A DNA stretch of 6,064 nucleotides, taken from Bacillota bacterium (GTDB lineage Bacteria; Bacillota_E; Sulfobacillia; Sulfobacillales; Sulfobacillaceae). A program made the position numbers and the translations under genes. The number at the start of each line of letters is the position of its first letter. Position 1 is the first letter of the stretch. This document shows, piece after piece, positions 1 through 5,223 of this stretch. The stretch covers positions 1-6,064 of the forward strand of contig JAKAAS010000130.1 of assembly GCA_021802225.1 (NCBI GenBank), read 5' to 3'. The notes under the pieces are model-generated. The model was not told the origin of the DNA. It saw only the letters and a list, made by a program, of their open reading frames with translations, and ran no database searches.

Positions 1-24
1 CCCGCGGCCAAGTTGCGGCGCGGG
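1..24 (-). terminator. Possible terminator stem after the 3D-domain gene
   Basis: CCCGCG at 1-6 is the exact reverse complement of CGCGGG at 19-24, giving a GC-rich 6-bp stem starting 20 bases past the stop of the minus-strand 3D-domain gene. Any U-tract would lie outside the window, so this is only a candidate. Confidence 0.3.
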
Positions 25-43
25 GCTCTTGCATAACCGGTCT

Positions 44-1165
44 CTACTGTCCTAAGACATAGACCGTGACAGGCTCGATACCGAAATTGGACACTGTCTG
101 GGAATTGGCGTTCAGGTAAATGTCAATGTGATGCCCCACAATCGCTCCCCCTGTATCCATCGCTCGTCCCAGAAATCCTCCCGAAGGAAGATTTCCATCG
201 CTGTAGCCTGTGACATACAGATAGGACTTGAGTGGAATGAGAGAGGGGTCAACAGCCACCATGCCCGGCTCCAGCGGCTGCCCAAAAGCATCGACGGGCC
301 CATACGGGTAGTTGTCTTGAAGACTCGGCCCGTACGCTGTCGCCCGCACCTTGTAGACGGCGATAATCGGGCGCCCATCAATTGACTGGGCGGCAGGCGC
401 CACGGGGCCAGTGCGCGCGTAGCCTGCGCTGGCGGCCGGTGTTGCTGCCGTGCTCGCCGCCGGTGCTGTCGCCGTGCTCGCCGCCGGTGCTGGAGCTTTC
501 TCAATGGAGGTCGTGCTGCCGAGGATGCCCAGCCCGGTAAGAATCTGCCGCCACGTCTGGAAGGTCGTTACTCCTGATGGCGCCAGGTTCTGGCTGGTCT
601 GGAAATCTTCCAGGGCCTGTTGGGTCTTCGGACCAAAAATGCCGTCACTGGGTCCCACTTGCGGGTAGCCGAGAAGCTTAAGGTCATCTTGCAGCGTCAC
701 CACCCACGGTCCCTGGCTGCCATTGCTCAATTGCTGGTAGAACACGGGATGCATTGGCTCGGGAATGGCCGGCACGCTGACTGAAAAGGTCATCGGCCCC
801 TGGTAGCGCGGCGCCAAATTGAATCCCGCCAGTATATCCTGCCAAACCGGCGCACTGGTGATCCCCGTGGGCTGAAAGCCGTTTGCGGACTGAAAAGCTT
901 TTAGAGCGCCCAGCGTCTCGGGACCGAAGATCCCGTCATCTGCGCCGACACTGTGATAGCCGAGAAGATAGAGATCTGCCTGCAAAGTCGCCACCCAGTG
1001 AGAGACACTGCCTTGCTGCAGCACTTGATTCATCGCCGGGTGTTCCTGTGCCAGCGCCGCCGTCGTAGCCGTTACAGACGCGGCCATGGCGGCACTGGAG
1101 ACCATCATTCCTGCAGCTACGGTGATGCCAGCCATTGCGGTTCCCTGCCAAAATCGAAAGTGCAT
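44..1165 (-). CDS. Secreted peptidoglycan-binding protein with C-terminal 3D domain (probable cell-wall hydrolase)
   Basis: 373 residues. Residues 1-28 form a signal peptide ending AMA|AS. Two PG_binding_1 repeats follow at about 53-112 and 150-210, each with the LQxDLxLLGY...DGIFGPxTxxALxxFQ pattern, which would anchor the protein to peptidoglycan outside the membrane. After a low-complexity Ala/Pro/Ser/Thr linker (about 224-262) comes a 3D domain (about 270-372) with ATAYGP, the aspartates D306 (VDPSLIPL), D337 (AMDTGG) and D348 (HIDIY), and the GHHIDIYL ending. The 3D fold resembles the MltA/double-psi barrel lytic transglycosylases, and the three Asp give the family its name. Start ATG 1165 has GGGGAG 9 bases upstream. 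The gene stands alone behind a c-di-AMP riboswitch, as other Firmicutes wall hydrolases do, so c-di-AMP would be expected to lower its expression. Lytic transglycosylase activity is inferred from the family. Confidence 0.93.
   Translation of the reverse strand: MHFRFWQGTAMAGITVAAGMMVSSAAMAASVTATTAALAQEHPAMNQVLQQGSVSHWVATLQADLYLLGYHSVGADDGIFGPETLGALKAFQSANGFQPTGITSAPVWQDILAGFNLAPRYQGPMTFSVSVPAIPEPMHPVFYQQLSNGSQGPWVVTLQDDLKLLGYPQVGPSDGIFGPKTQQALEDFQTSQNLAPSGVTTFQTWRQILTGLGILGSTTSIEKAPAPAASTATAPAASTAATPAASAGYARTGPVAPAAQSIDGRPIIAVYKVRATAYGPSLQDNYPYGPVDAFGQPLEPGMVAVDPSLIPLKSYLYVTGYSDGNLPSGGFLGRAMDTGGAIVGHHIDIYLNANSQTVSNFGIEPVTVYVLGQ
423..494. repeat. 24-bp tandem repeat in the linker of the 3D-domain gene
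   Basis: The 22-base unit GCCGTGCTCGCCGCCGGTGCTG occurs at 447-468 and 471-492 (period 24), with a diverged third copy at about 423-446. On the minus strand it encodes three eight-residue units: APAASTAT, APAASTAA and TPAASAGY. The repeat keeps the frame and sits between the wall-binding and catalytic modules, so copy-number change would alter linker length without breaking the protein. Confidence 0.8.
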
Positions 1166-1174
1166 TAATCAATT

Positions 1175-1180
1175 CTCCCC
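1175..1180 (-). promoter_or_regulatory. Ribosome binding site of the 3D-domain gene
   Basis: GGGGAG on the minus strand, 9 bases from ATG 1165 and 11 bases downstream of the aptamer's 3' end. ATTCT (1188-1184) and AGAAT just after the site could form a weak 5-bp hairpin with the site in its loop. No U-tract separates aptamer and start codon, so control at translation is the simplest local reading. Confidence 0.7.
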
Positions 1181-1191
1181 TTTAGAATATT

Positions 1192-1303
1192 GCCTCCGGA
1201 GTTAGCTGACGGGTTGGGACGCGGAGAGTGGCCCTTCCGGCACAATGTGCCAGATTCACCCCAAGTGTGGATCCCCCGGTTGTTGATTTTCCAACAATTT
1301 GGC
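1192..1303 (-). ncRNA. c-di-AMP riboswitch aptamer (ydaO/yuaA leader type)
   Basis: Read on the minus strand, the conserved blocks of the ydaO/yuaA (c-di-AMP) aptamer occur in order: GCC followed by AAATT at 1303; a TTGTTG/CAACAA hairpin (1297-1292 with 1285-1280); CCGGGGGATCC (1279-1269); GGGGTGAATC (1262-1253); a hairpin built on the perfect palindrome GGCACA-T-TGTGCC (1251-1239); then AACCCGTCAGCTAACTCC (1215-1198) and GGAGGC (1197-1192), whose GGC closes the short P1 with the first GCC. Blocks and order match what I remember of the family; no covariance search was run. Members of this class usually switch wall hydrolase, osmolyte and ion transport genes off when c-di-AMP is bound. Here the target is the 3D-domain gene 27 bases downstream. 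Confidence 0.9.
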
Positions 1304-1315
1304 TGGGGCCAGTGT

Positions 1316-1407
1316 AAAAAAGATTGCCGGTCCTGTCAGACTCCGCCTGCAGCGCTGACGCCCATTAGGCGCCTATGGCCCCATCCTTGCGGTCTTCCGG
1401 GACAATC
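1316..1407 (-). terminator. Terminator-like fold with U6 tract upstream of the c-di-AMP aptamer
   Basis: On the minus strand GATTGTCCCGG (1407-1397) can pair with CCGGCAATC (1330-1322), nine pairs with a two-base bulge, and the second arm runs straight into TTTTTT (1321-1316). The loop is long (about 66 bases) and itself structured, unlike a compact terminator. It could end transcription from the GT4/GtrA operon or act as an attenuator in the leader of the 3D-domain gene. Confidence 0.4.
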
Positions 1408-1447
1408 TGCCCAGTTTTGCATGGAGGTCCCATAATTTGGGCGGAAC
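1338..1447 (-). ncRNA. Unassigned structured leader segment
   Basis: On the minus strand TTCCGCC (1446-1440) pairs with GGCGGAG (1347-1341), with one wobble, closing about 90 bases that hold further helices: TATGG/CCATG near 1434-1420, CTGGGCA/TGTCCCGG (about 1414-1397), GCCAT/ATGGGC flanking the palindrome AGGCGCCT (about 1379-1358), and CAGCGCTG (1357-1350). It matches no riboswitch class I can name. Three short stretches resemble the c-di-AMP aptamer downstream (GCCCAAATTAT, the CTGG...CCGGAAG hairpin, CGTCAGC), but the GGGGTGAATC block is missing. Its closing helix cannot form together with the terminator-like fold at 1407-1322. Confidence 0.35.
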
Positions 1448-1562
1448 TCGGGGAACACCCCCATGAAACAGCGCAAAAATAGGCGGATTGCGGAGCAAAA
1501 CATGTGGCACTGGAAATATCAAGGAAGAGGATGTGGATAAAACTGGATGAGGAGGAGGGACT
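1448..1562. other. Remainder of the gene-free gap downstream of the gtrA-like gene
   Basis: About 115 bases after the GtrA stop. I see only small hairpins: GGGG-AACA-CCCC at 1450-1461 and CGCAA/TTGCG near 1472-1491. There is no U-tract terminator and no convincing promoter, although the leader of the 3D-domain gene probably begins here or inside the upstream operon. Confidence 0.5.
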
Positions 1563-2057
1563 TCACACAAACACAAACAGCTTCATCATGATAAAGCTGG
1601 TTAGTGATGCTAAGAACATCGCCGCCAATTTGGCAATGTTGTTGGCCATGACATGAGGAATCGCATGCACCTCCAGCACCATCGGAGCAATCAGCCAGAG
1701 GATCAGGTCGTTCACGACAATGTTAATCAGAGACTGGATAACAAACAGCACACGCTGGCGCAAGGCATCTTTGCCCCGGGAACGCACTTGCTGGCGAAAC
1801 GTCCAGCGGCTGTTCCAGATATAGCTGTTGAGAATGGCCGCCACCACTGCGATCGTATTGTAAACCACCAGCTGGTCCACATTGCGTGTCGGAAACAGCC
1901 AGTAGAGCCCATTAAAAAAAAGAAGATCGATGACGGCATTGCCAAATCCCACCGAAACAAACTGGACAAATTGATAGAGCCGGGTCATCTCCCTGCCCGG
2001 AACTCTCGTATCGCTTTTTCGTACAGGTGGACTAATTCTCTCGTTGGTTCCTGCCAT
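1563..2057 (-). CDS. GtrA-like membrane protein
   Basis: A small, mostly hydrophobic protein with four predicted membrane segments (counted from ATG 2057: about 28-50, 65-83, 105-128 and 140-162), an FVSVGFGNAVIDLLFF first helix and the NSYIWNSRWTF loop typical of the GtrA/DPMS family. These proteins are thought to help move polyprenyl-linked sugars across the membrane or to assist a partner glycosyltransferase. The partner here is the GT4 enzyme just upstream. The start is uncertain. ATG 2057 (164 aa) has GGAG 8 bases upstream but overlaps the GT4 gene by 73 bases. ATG 1988 (141 aa) gives the classic ATGA overlap (4 bases) and begins right at the first helix, but GGGAG directly abuts it. The family is clear; the transported sugar is unknown. 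Confidence 0.88.
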   Translation of the reverse strand: MAGTNERISPPVRKSDTRVPGREMTRLYQFVQFVSVGFGNAVIDLLFFNGLYWLFPTRNVDQLVVYNTIAVVAAILNSYIWNSRWTFRQQVRSRGKDALRQRVLFVIQSLINIVVNDLILWLIAPMVLEVHAIPHVMANNIAKLAAMFLASLTSFIMMKLFVFV

Positions 2058-3115
2058 CCCCACTTCTCCGCTTCCTGCCGGGCTTTCACCGACAACACTC
2101 CCAGTCCTGGGCCGTCATGAATCAGACCGTGCGCAATCTCCCCGAGGAGGTAAGGCTGATTGCTCGGAAACAGGCGGCCGGCTCCCGAATGGTCGATCAG
2201 TTCATGGGACGGCGCCGATTCGGCCGCCACAATAGGCAGCCCCGAAGCCATAGCTTCGAGAAGAACCAGTCCCAGGGTTTCCGTCGTGCTCGGAAATACG
2301 AAAAAGTCCGCCGAGGCATAGGCAGCAGCCAGATCCTGCCCTAAAAGTTTTCCTACAAACGTCGTGGGCGTCTTCTGGAAGCGGTCCTGGAAATACTCGA
2401 CCGCAGGGCCGTCCCCAACCAGAGCGAGATTGACATCCGGATTTTTCTGAAACAGCGACAGCAGCCGCGCCAGCCCCTTTTCCTTGGCGATGCGGCCCAC
2501 ATACAGCGCAATCGTCTGATCCGGGTGTCCCGACGTCAAGCGCTCCCTCATGGCCTTGTCCCGGTGTCGGGGGTGAAAAGATTCCAGATCCACCCCGCGC
2601 CGCCATACCTGGACCCGTTCAATCCCGTGCGCAGTGATTTCTTTCTTAATCGCTTCCGACGTGGCAAGATTGTATACCGCTTGGTTGTGCAGCATTCGCA
2701 ACAGTCCCCACACCGCTGGTTTGAAAACCCCCAAATGATAGAAGTCCGCATATTGAGCGATATTGGTATGGTAAGACGCCACCAGCGGACATTCCAGCTG
2801 GCGGGCTGCCATCACTCCCGCAATCCCCAGAACAAAAGGGTTGACAACATGCACCACATCGGGTTCAAAATCCCTCAGGTACCTCTTGACATGCGGGGAA
2901 GGCCATCCCCAAGGCTTGCCACCATAGACAAACCCGACAGAAAACGTCGGCACCGATTTGACGGGGATGCCTTCGAACTCACTGGCGCCCCCCTGCGGGG
3001 CCACAATCAGCAATTCATGGCCCATACGCCGCAGTTCCCTCACGGTCGCCGTCACGCGCGTGACAACACCATCCGTAGATGGCCACCAGGTTTCGGTCAC
3101 GATTGCAATTTTCAT
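1985..3115 (-). CDS. GT4-family glycosyltransferase (MgtA/PimB/SQD2-like)
   Basis: 376 residues with a GT-B fold. The N-terminal acceptor half begins MKIAIVTETWWPSTDGVVTR, the pattern of the MgtA/PimB/SQD2 branch of GT4, and contains a YHTN motif (residues 115-118) and WRRGVDLESFHP (171-182). The C-terminal donor half starts near YVGRIAKEKG (205-214), has LVGDGP (232-237) and the EX7E nucleotide-sugar motif (E279 and E287 in TETLGLVLLEAMASG). It should be a cytoplasmic or membrane-associated retaining enzyme that moves a sugar from a nucleotide donor to a lipid or glycan. Donor and acceptor cannot be read from the sequence; glycolipid synthesis is the usual role of this branch. The ribosome binding site is weak (GGGA about 10 bases before ATG 3115). 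Its last codons overlap the GtrA-like gene, implying co-translation. Confidence 0.92.
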   Translation of the reverse strand: MKIAIVTETWWPSTDGVVTRVTATVRELRRMGHELLIVAPQGGASEFEGIPVKSVPTFSVGFVYGGKPWGWPSPHVKRYLRDFEPDVVHVVNPFVLGIAGVMAARQLECPLVASYHTNIAQYADFYHLGVFKPAVWGLLRMLHNQAVYNLATSEAIKKEITAHGIERVQVWRRGVDLESFHPRHRDKAMRERLTSGHPDQTIALYVGRIAKEKGLARLLSLFQKNPDVNLALVGDGPAVEYFQDRFQKTPTTFVGKLLGQDLAAAYASADFFVFPSTTETLGLVLLEAMASGLPIVAAESAPSHELIDHSGAGRLFPSNQPYLLGEIAHGLIHDGPGLGVLSVKARQEAEKWGWQEPTRELVHLYEKAIREFRAGR

Positions 3116-3203
3116 CCAGTTGCCGTCCCAGAACGCTTGATTCGCACACCAAATCCCACCATGTCGTCCAAGATAAACCTTACTGTGACTTCGAAACCCA
3201 CAT

Positions 3204-3232
3204 AGTATATCATAGCCGTTCTATCCTGTCGT
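3204..3232 (-). promoter_or_regulatory. SigA-type promoter for the GT4/GtrA operon
   Basis: Minus strand: -35 ACGACA (3232-3227, four of six consensus bases), 17-base spacer, -10 TATACT (3209-3204, five of six). Transcription would start near 3197, leaving a leader of about 80 bases before ATG 3115. It lies in the 295-bp gap between divergent genes. Confidence 0.6.
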
Positions 3233-3410
3233 TTCCTCAATGGGTCCGGTCGCCCGAATGTTTTCCCCCAGAGGAGATTTTCTGCTGGCAGTCCTGTCAC
3301 TTTATCCAAAAAATCGCGCCGTGCCATCACCGGAGAATATCCTGACGCCGCCCGAGCACTTTTCTGCGGTCCCCAGATGTGTCACAATAGAGGAAATTCA
3401 GGGAGGCGAT

Positions 3411-3695
3411 ATGATGAACGACAGATCATGGGATCGGCTAAGCGGGTTGATTATCGGCGCGGCTTTGGGAGTGGTGGCTGGCATTCTGATGGCGCCCAGC
3501 ACTGGCGAAGATACGCGGGGCACGCTGAAACAGAAGACTCAGGACTCTCTTGACCAGTTTCAGAGCAGTGTCCGCGATATCCGGGACTCCTTGACGCAGA
3601 AAGGTCAAACTCTCTTTAAAAAGGCCGTCACCGAAATTCCGCTGGATGACGCCGACATGGCGGACTCCGACCCGCACGAGGACCAAGGTGCATGA
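3411..3695 (+). CDS. YtxH-like small membrane protein
   Basis: 93 or 94 residues. GGGAGG at 3401-3406 lies 4 bases from ATG 3411 and 7 from ATG 3414, so 3414 is the better-spaced start; an in-frame extension back to 3240 has no support. One membrane segment (counted from ATG 3414, about residues 11-27, GLIIGAALGVVAGILMAP) is followed by the family signature LMAPSTGEDTR, then a helical, Gln/Asp/Lys-rich stretch likely to form a coiled coil (33-72) and a short acidic tail. YtxH proteins are widespread in Firmicutes, often stress-induced in Bacillus and without a defined biochemical role. The stop overlaps the next gene's start as ATGA, so the two are translationally coupled, like the ytxG-ytxH pair. 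I found no convincing promoter in the 3233-3400 stretch upstream. Confidence 0.88.
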   Translation: MMNDRSWDRLSGLIIGAALGVVAGILMAPSTGEDTRGTLKQKTQDSLDQFQSSVRDIRDSLTQKGQTLFKKAVTEIPLDDADMADSDPHEDQGA

Positions 3696-4111
3696 CTAGT
3701 GCCGGCGCGCTGACGGTTATTGCGATTTGTTTTGCCGTTCTCACGCTTCTCGTGCTCGGAGCGGGGATTATGATCCTCGTCATCGCCCTGCGGGTGATCC
3801 GTCTCGAACAGACAATTGCCAAAGAAATTTCAGAAATTAAAGGCCAGTTGGCGGGAATCATGCGTGGAGCGAGAGAATCCACTTCACGGCTGGGACAGAC
3901 CGTGCAGGAAGTCCGCACATCGGCCTATCGTGTGGGCTTGGTTGCGGCAGGCATTGCGGGGTTTTTGCAAGCGCGGCGCGGCGCCAAGACCGTTTCCCGC
4001 GCCAAGGCGCGTCCTTGGTGGGTTTCTGGTTTAGCATTCGGCTATTCCCTGTGGAAAGACCGCAAGCGCTCCCAGCCCAGCCAGCCTCCATCCTCTCATG
4101 TTTCTTCATAG
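3692..4111 (+). CDS. DUF948-like (YtxG-type) membrane protein
   Basis: 139 residues. A long hydrophobic N-terminal helix (about 7-34) is followed by a polar amphipathic helix (36-78, with EQTIAKEISEIKGQLAGIM) likely to be a coiled coil, a weaker hydrophobic stretch (80-92) and a basic, Ser/Pro-rich tail. This is the usual layout of DUF948/YtxG proteins, which often sit next to YtxH. Function is unknown; a membrane-anchored partner of YtxH in envelope stress is the usual guess. It overlaps the ytxH-like gene by 4 bases, with AAGG just upstream of ATG 3692 inside that gene, and a strong terminator follows 26 bases after its stop. The family call rests on layout and neighbour rather than on a sharp motif. 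Confidence 0.78.
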   Translation: MTSAGALTVIAICFAVLTLLVLGAGIMILVIALRVIRLEQTIAKEISEIKGQLAGIMRGARESTSRLGQTVQEVRTSAYRVGLVAAGIAGFLQARRGAKTVSRAKARPWWVSGLAFGYSLWKDRKRSQPSQPPSSHVSS

Positions 4112-4137
4112 CGCCCAGATATTTACGCACCCGAACG

Positions 4138-4179
4138 AAATGTGAGCCAGTGGACAAGCCGCCACAGGCTCACATTTTT
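4138..4179 (+). terminator. Intrinsic terminator of the ytxH/DUF948 operon
   Basis: AAATGTGAGCC (4138-4148) is perfectly complementary to GGCTCACATTT (4167-4177). The stem can continue past one A/A mismatch with GTGG/CCAC (4150-4153 and 4162-4165), leaving an 8-base loop. It ends in TTTTT (4175-4179). On the minus strand only three T follow, so it works mainly for plus-strand transcripts. Confidence 0.9.
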
Positions 4180-4204
4180 GATCCCGCAACCATAACTGTA
4201 TACT
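4176..4204 (+). promoter_or_regulatory. Possible promoter of the 87-residue orphan gene
   Basis: The -10-like TATACT (4199-4204, five of six consensus bases) follows a weak -35-like TTTTGA (4176-4181) at 17 bases; the latter overlaps the terminator T-tract. The octamer CCGCAACC is repeated directly at 4184-4191 and 4208-4215, on either side of the -10. Confidence 0.45.
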
Positions 4205-4264
4205 ACACCGCAACCCCACTCGTTGGGCGGCACCCGGGCTTCTTGGCAAAGGAGGGATTTTTCA

Positions 4265-4528
4265 GTGAAACCGGACCCCTGGCATGTCGATATTCTTATC
4301 CAGCGCCTTCACGACGCGCTTCAGTCAATGGCTGACGACTATCACCGGGACACCAGCGCCCGCCACCTGTACCAGCAGTTAGCCCTCATGCACGAAATAT
4401 TAGATGCGCTGGCCGTGCAGCTCCCTGCCTCTTGCGAACCGCTACGAATGATCCCAAGAGTGAAACGCCATCAGCATTTCGGTCCGAAAGAGCCGCAACA
4501 CCATATCATGCAAGTCAAAGACCAGTGA
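4265..4528 (+). CDS. Small hypothetical protein, 87 residues
   Basis: The start is GTG 4265, because AAAGGAGGG (4248-4256) lies 8 bases before it; this is one of the best ribosome binding sites in the window and the main evidence that the gene is real. Residues 5-52 look like two amphipathic helices (IQRLHDALQSMADDY and ARHLYQQLALMHEILDALAVQL). The last 25 or so residues are basic, His-rich and probably disordered. No signal peptide, membrane helix, metal site or known motif is visible, and I do not recognise the family. It has its own possible promoter just after the preceding terminator. Its final 87 bases overlap the 3' end of the Nudix gene on the other strand, so part of its tail is constrained by, or a by-product of, that gene. 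Confidence 0.65.
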   Translation: MKPDPWHVDILIQRLHDALQSMADDYHRDTSARHLYQQLALMHEILDALAVQLPASCEPLRMIPRVKRHQHFGPKEPQHHIMQVKDQ

Positions 4529-5068
4529 CGGGGCAGTAGCCAAGGGAAAATACCGCGCCTCCAACGCATCAGTTCCCGCGCTCAACTGCCCGCCGACCGG
4601 ATGGCCTAGGAAGAAGCTGATGATGGTTTCGTTCGTCGGGGTGGACCACGTGCCGAATTGGCGGTCAATTGCTACGTGGACACCGGTCTCCTCCCGGACT
4701 TCACGGACTGCCGCCGCCGCTACGCTTTCCCCCAGTTCAATCCCGCCTCCAGGAAAGGTCAGTCCGCCCGCCGCAGGGGGATAGCGGCGGGTGACCAGCA
4801 GGACATCCTGGCGCACCGGCTCATAAACCAGCACCGCCGCGGCCGGCAGCGCCCTCTCCCAGTAGACAAATCCGCAATGCTCACAATATCTGCGGTCCTT
4901 CCCGTCCCAGACGCGCGAACATAGAGCATGGCTGCACAGCGGACAAAACTTCCACTCCCGGGCAGGCGCATGCCTCCATTGCACGAAATTGTTTGTGTCG
5001 TTTCCACCGTTATCTGGCATCCGCATCACCAAATGCTCGCGAGCATGCCCGGAATTCATTCCCGGCAA
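4442..5068 (-). CDS. Nudix hydrolase with N-terminal zinc ribbon
   Basis: 208 residues. A four-cysteine zinc ribbon (C42-x2-C45 and C62-x2-C65) precedes a Nudix domain (about 75-195) with a perfect Nudix box: G108-x5-E114-x7-R122-E123-V124-x-E126-E127-x-G129-V130. Nudix enzymes split nucleoside diphosphates linked to another group, such as ADP-ribose, NADH or sugar nucleotides, using Mg2+ held by the box glutamates. The zinc ribbon recalls NudC (NADH pyrophosphatase), but the SQPWPF signature of NudC is missing, so an ADP-ribose-type or undefined substrate is more likely. Start TTG 5068 is chosen because AGGAG (5078-5074) lies 5 bases upstream; ATG 5059 would be 14 bases away. The gene follows the encapsulin on the same strand after 155 bp. 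Its C-terminus (FHSWDHS) does not resemble an encapsulin cargo-loading peptide. Confidence 0.92.
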   Translation of the reverse strand: MPGMNSGHAREHLVMRMPDNGGNDTNNFVQWRHAPAREWKFCPLCSHALCSRVWDGKDRRYCEHCGFVYWERALPAAAVLVYEPVRQDVLLVTRRYPPAAGGLTFPGGGIELGESVAAAAVREVREETGVHVAIDRQFGTWSTPTNETIISFFLGHPVGGQLSAGTDALEARYFPLATAPSLVFDLHDMVLRLFRTEMLMAFHSWDHS

Positions 5069-5103
5069 GCGAGCTCCTCATCTTCAGAGTATTGTGCTGC
5101 TTC

Positions 5104-5138
5104 TGGTGTGGCCGGTTCGCGTCCGGGAGGCCACACCA
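5104..5138 (-). repeat. GC-rich hairpin between the encapsulin and Nudix genes
   Basis: TGGTGTGGCC (5104-5113) is perfectly complementary to GGCCACACCA (5129-5138), with a 15-base loop. No U-tract follows on either strand, so it is not a standard intrinsic terminator. It lies 26 bases upstream of the Nudix ribosome binding site and could be a processing or stabilising stem, a poor terminator or an attenuator. Confidence 0.6.
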
Positions 5139-5146
5139 ATGTGTCT

Positions 5147-5203
5147 AAGATTCCCCGGCACACTCGGTTCTCGTGCCGCCTGTCCCCAATCCCGCTGAAT
5201 CTT
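5147..5203 (-). repeat. Nested inverted repeats after the encapsulin gene
   Basis: AAGATTC (5147-5153) pairs with GAATCTT (5197-5203), enclosing CGGCAC (5156-5161) paired with GTGCCG (5173-5178). With the hairpin at 5104-5138 this makes nearly the whole gap self-complementary. No U-tract follows. Confidence 0.45.
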
Positions 5204-5223
5204 ATTGCGGACCCCGTGTCGCC

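Noticed and set aside
1239..1251. 13-bp palindrome GGCACAATGTGCC as a repressor operator
   Set aside because: It falls at the place of a variable hairpin in the c-di-AMP aptamer, which explains it better.
1450..1461. GGGG-AACA-CCCC hairpin as terminator of the GtrA-like gene
   Set aside because: Only 4 bp and no U-tract on either strand.
1336..1464. Possible 42-residue leader peptide on the minus strand (ATG 1464, TGA 1338-1336)
   Set aside because: No ribosome binding site and no regulatory codon run. If it were translated, the RNA-structure reading of 1338-1447 would weaken.
1653..2120. 155-residue plus-strand frame opposite the GtrA-like gene
   Set aside because: Antisense shadow of a clear membrane-protein gene, without a ribosome binding site.
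2525..3205. 226-residue plus-strand frame opposite the GT4 gene
   Set aside because: Antisense to a clear glycosyltransferase; Arg/Pro/His-rich composition typical of a shadow frame.
3112..3330. 72-residue minus-strand frame between the divergent genes
   Set aside because: No ribosome binding site, no recognisable domain, and the GT4 promoter lies inside it.
3240..3410. N-terminal extension of the YtxH-like protein back to 3240
   Set aside because: The ribosome binding site at 3401-3406 and the family's usual length both place the start at 3411 or 3414.
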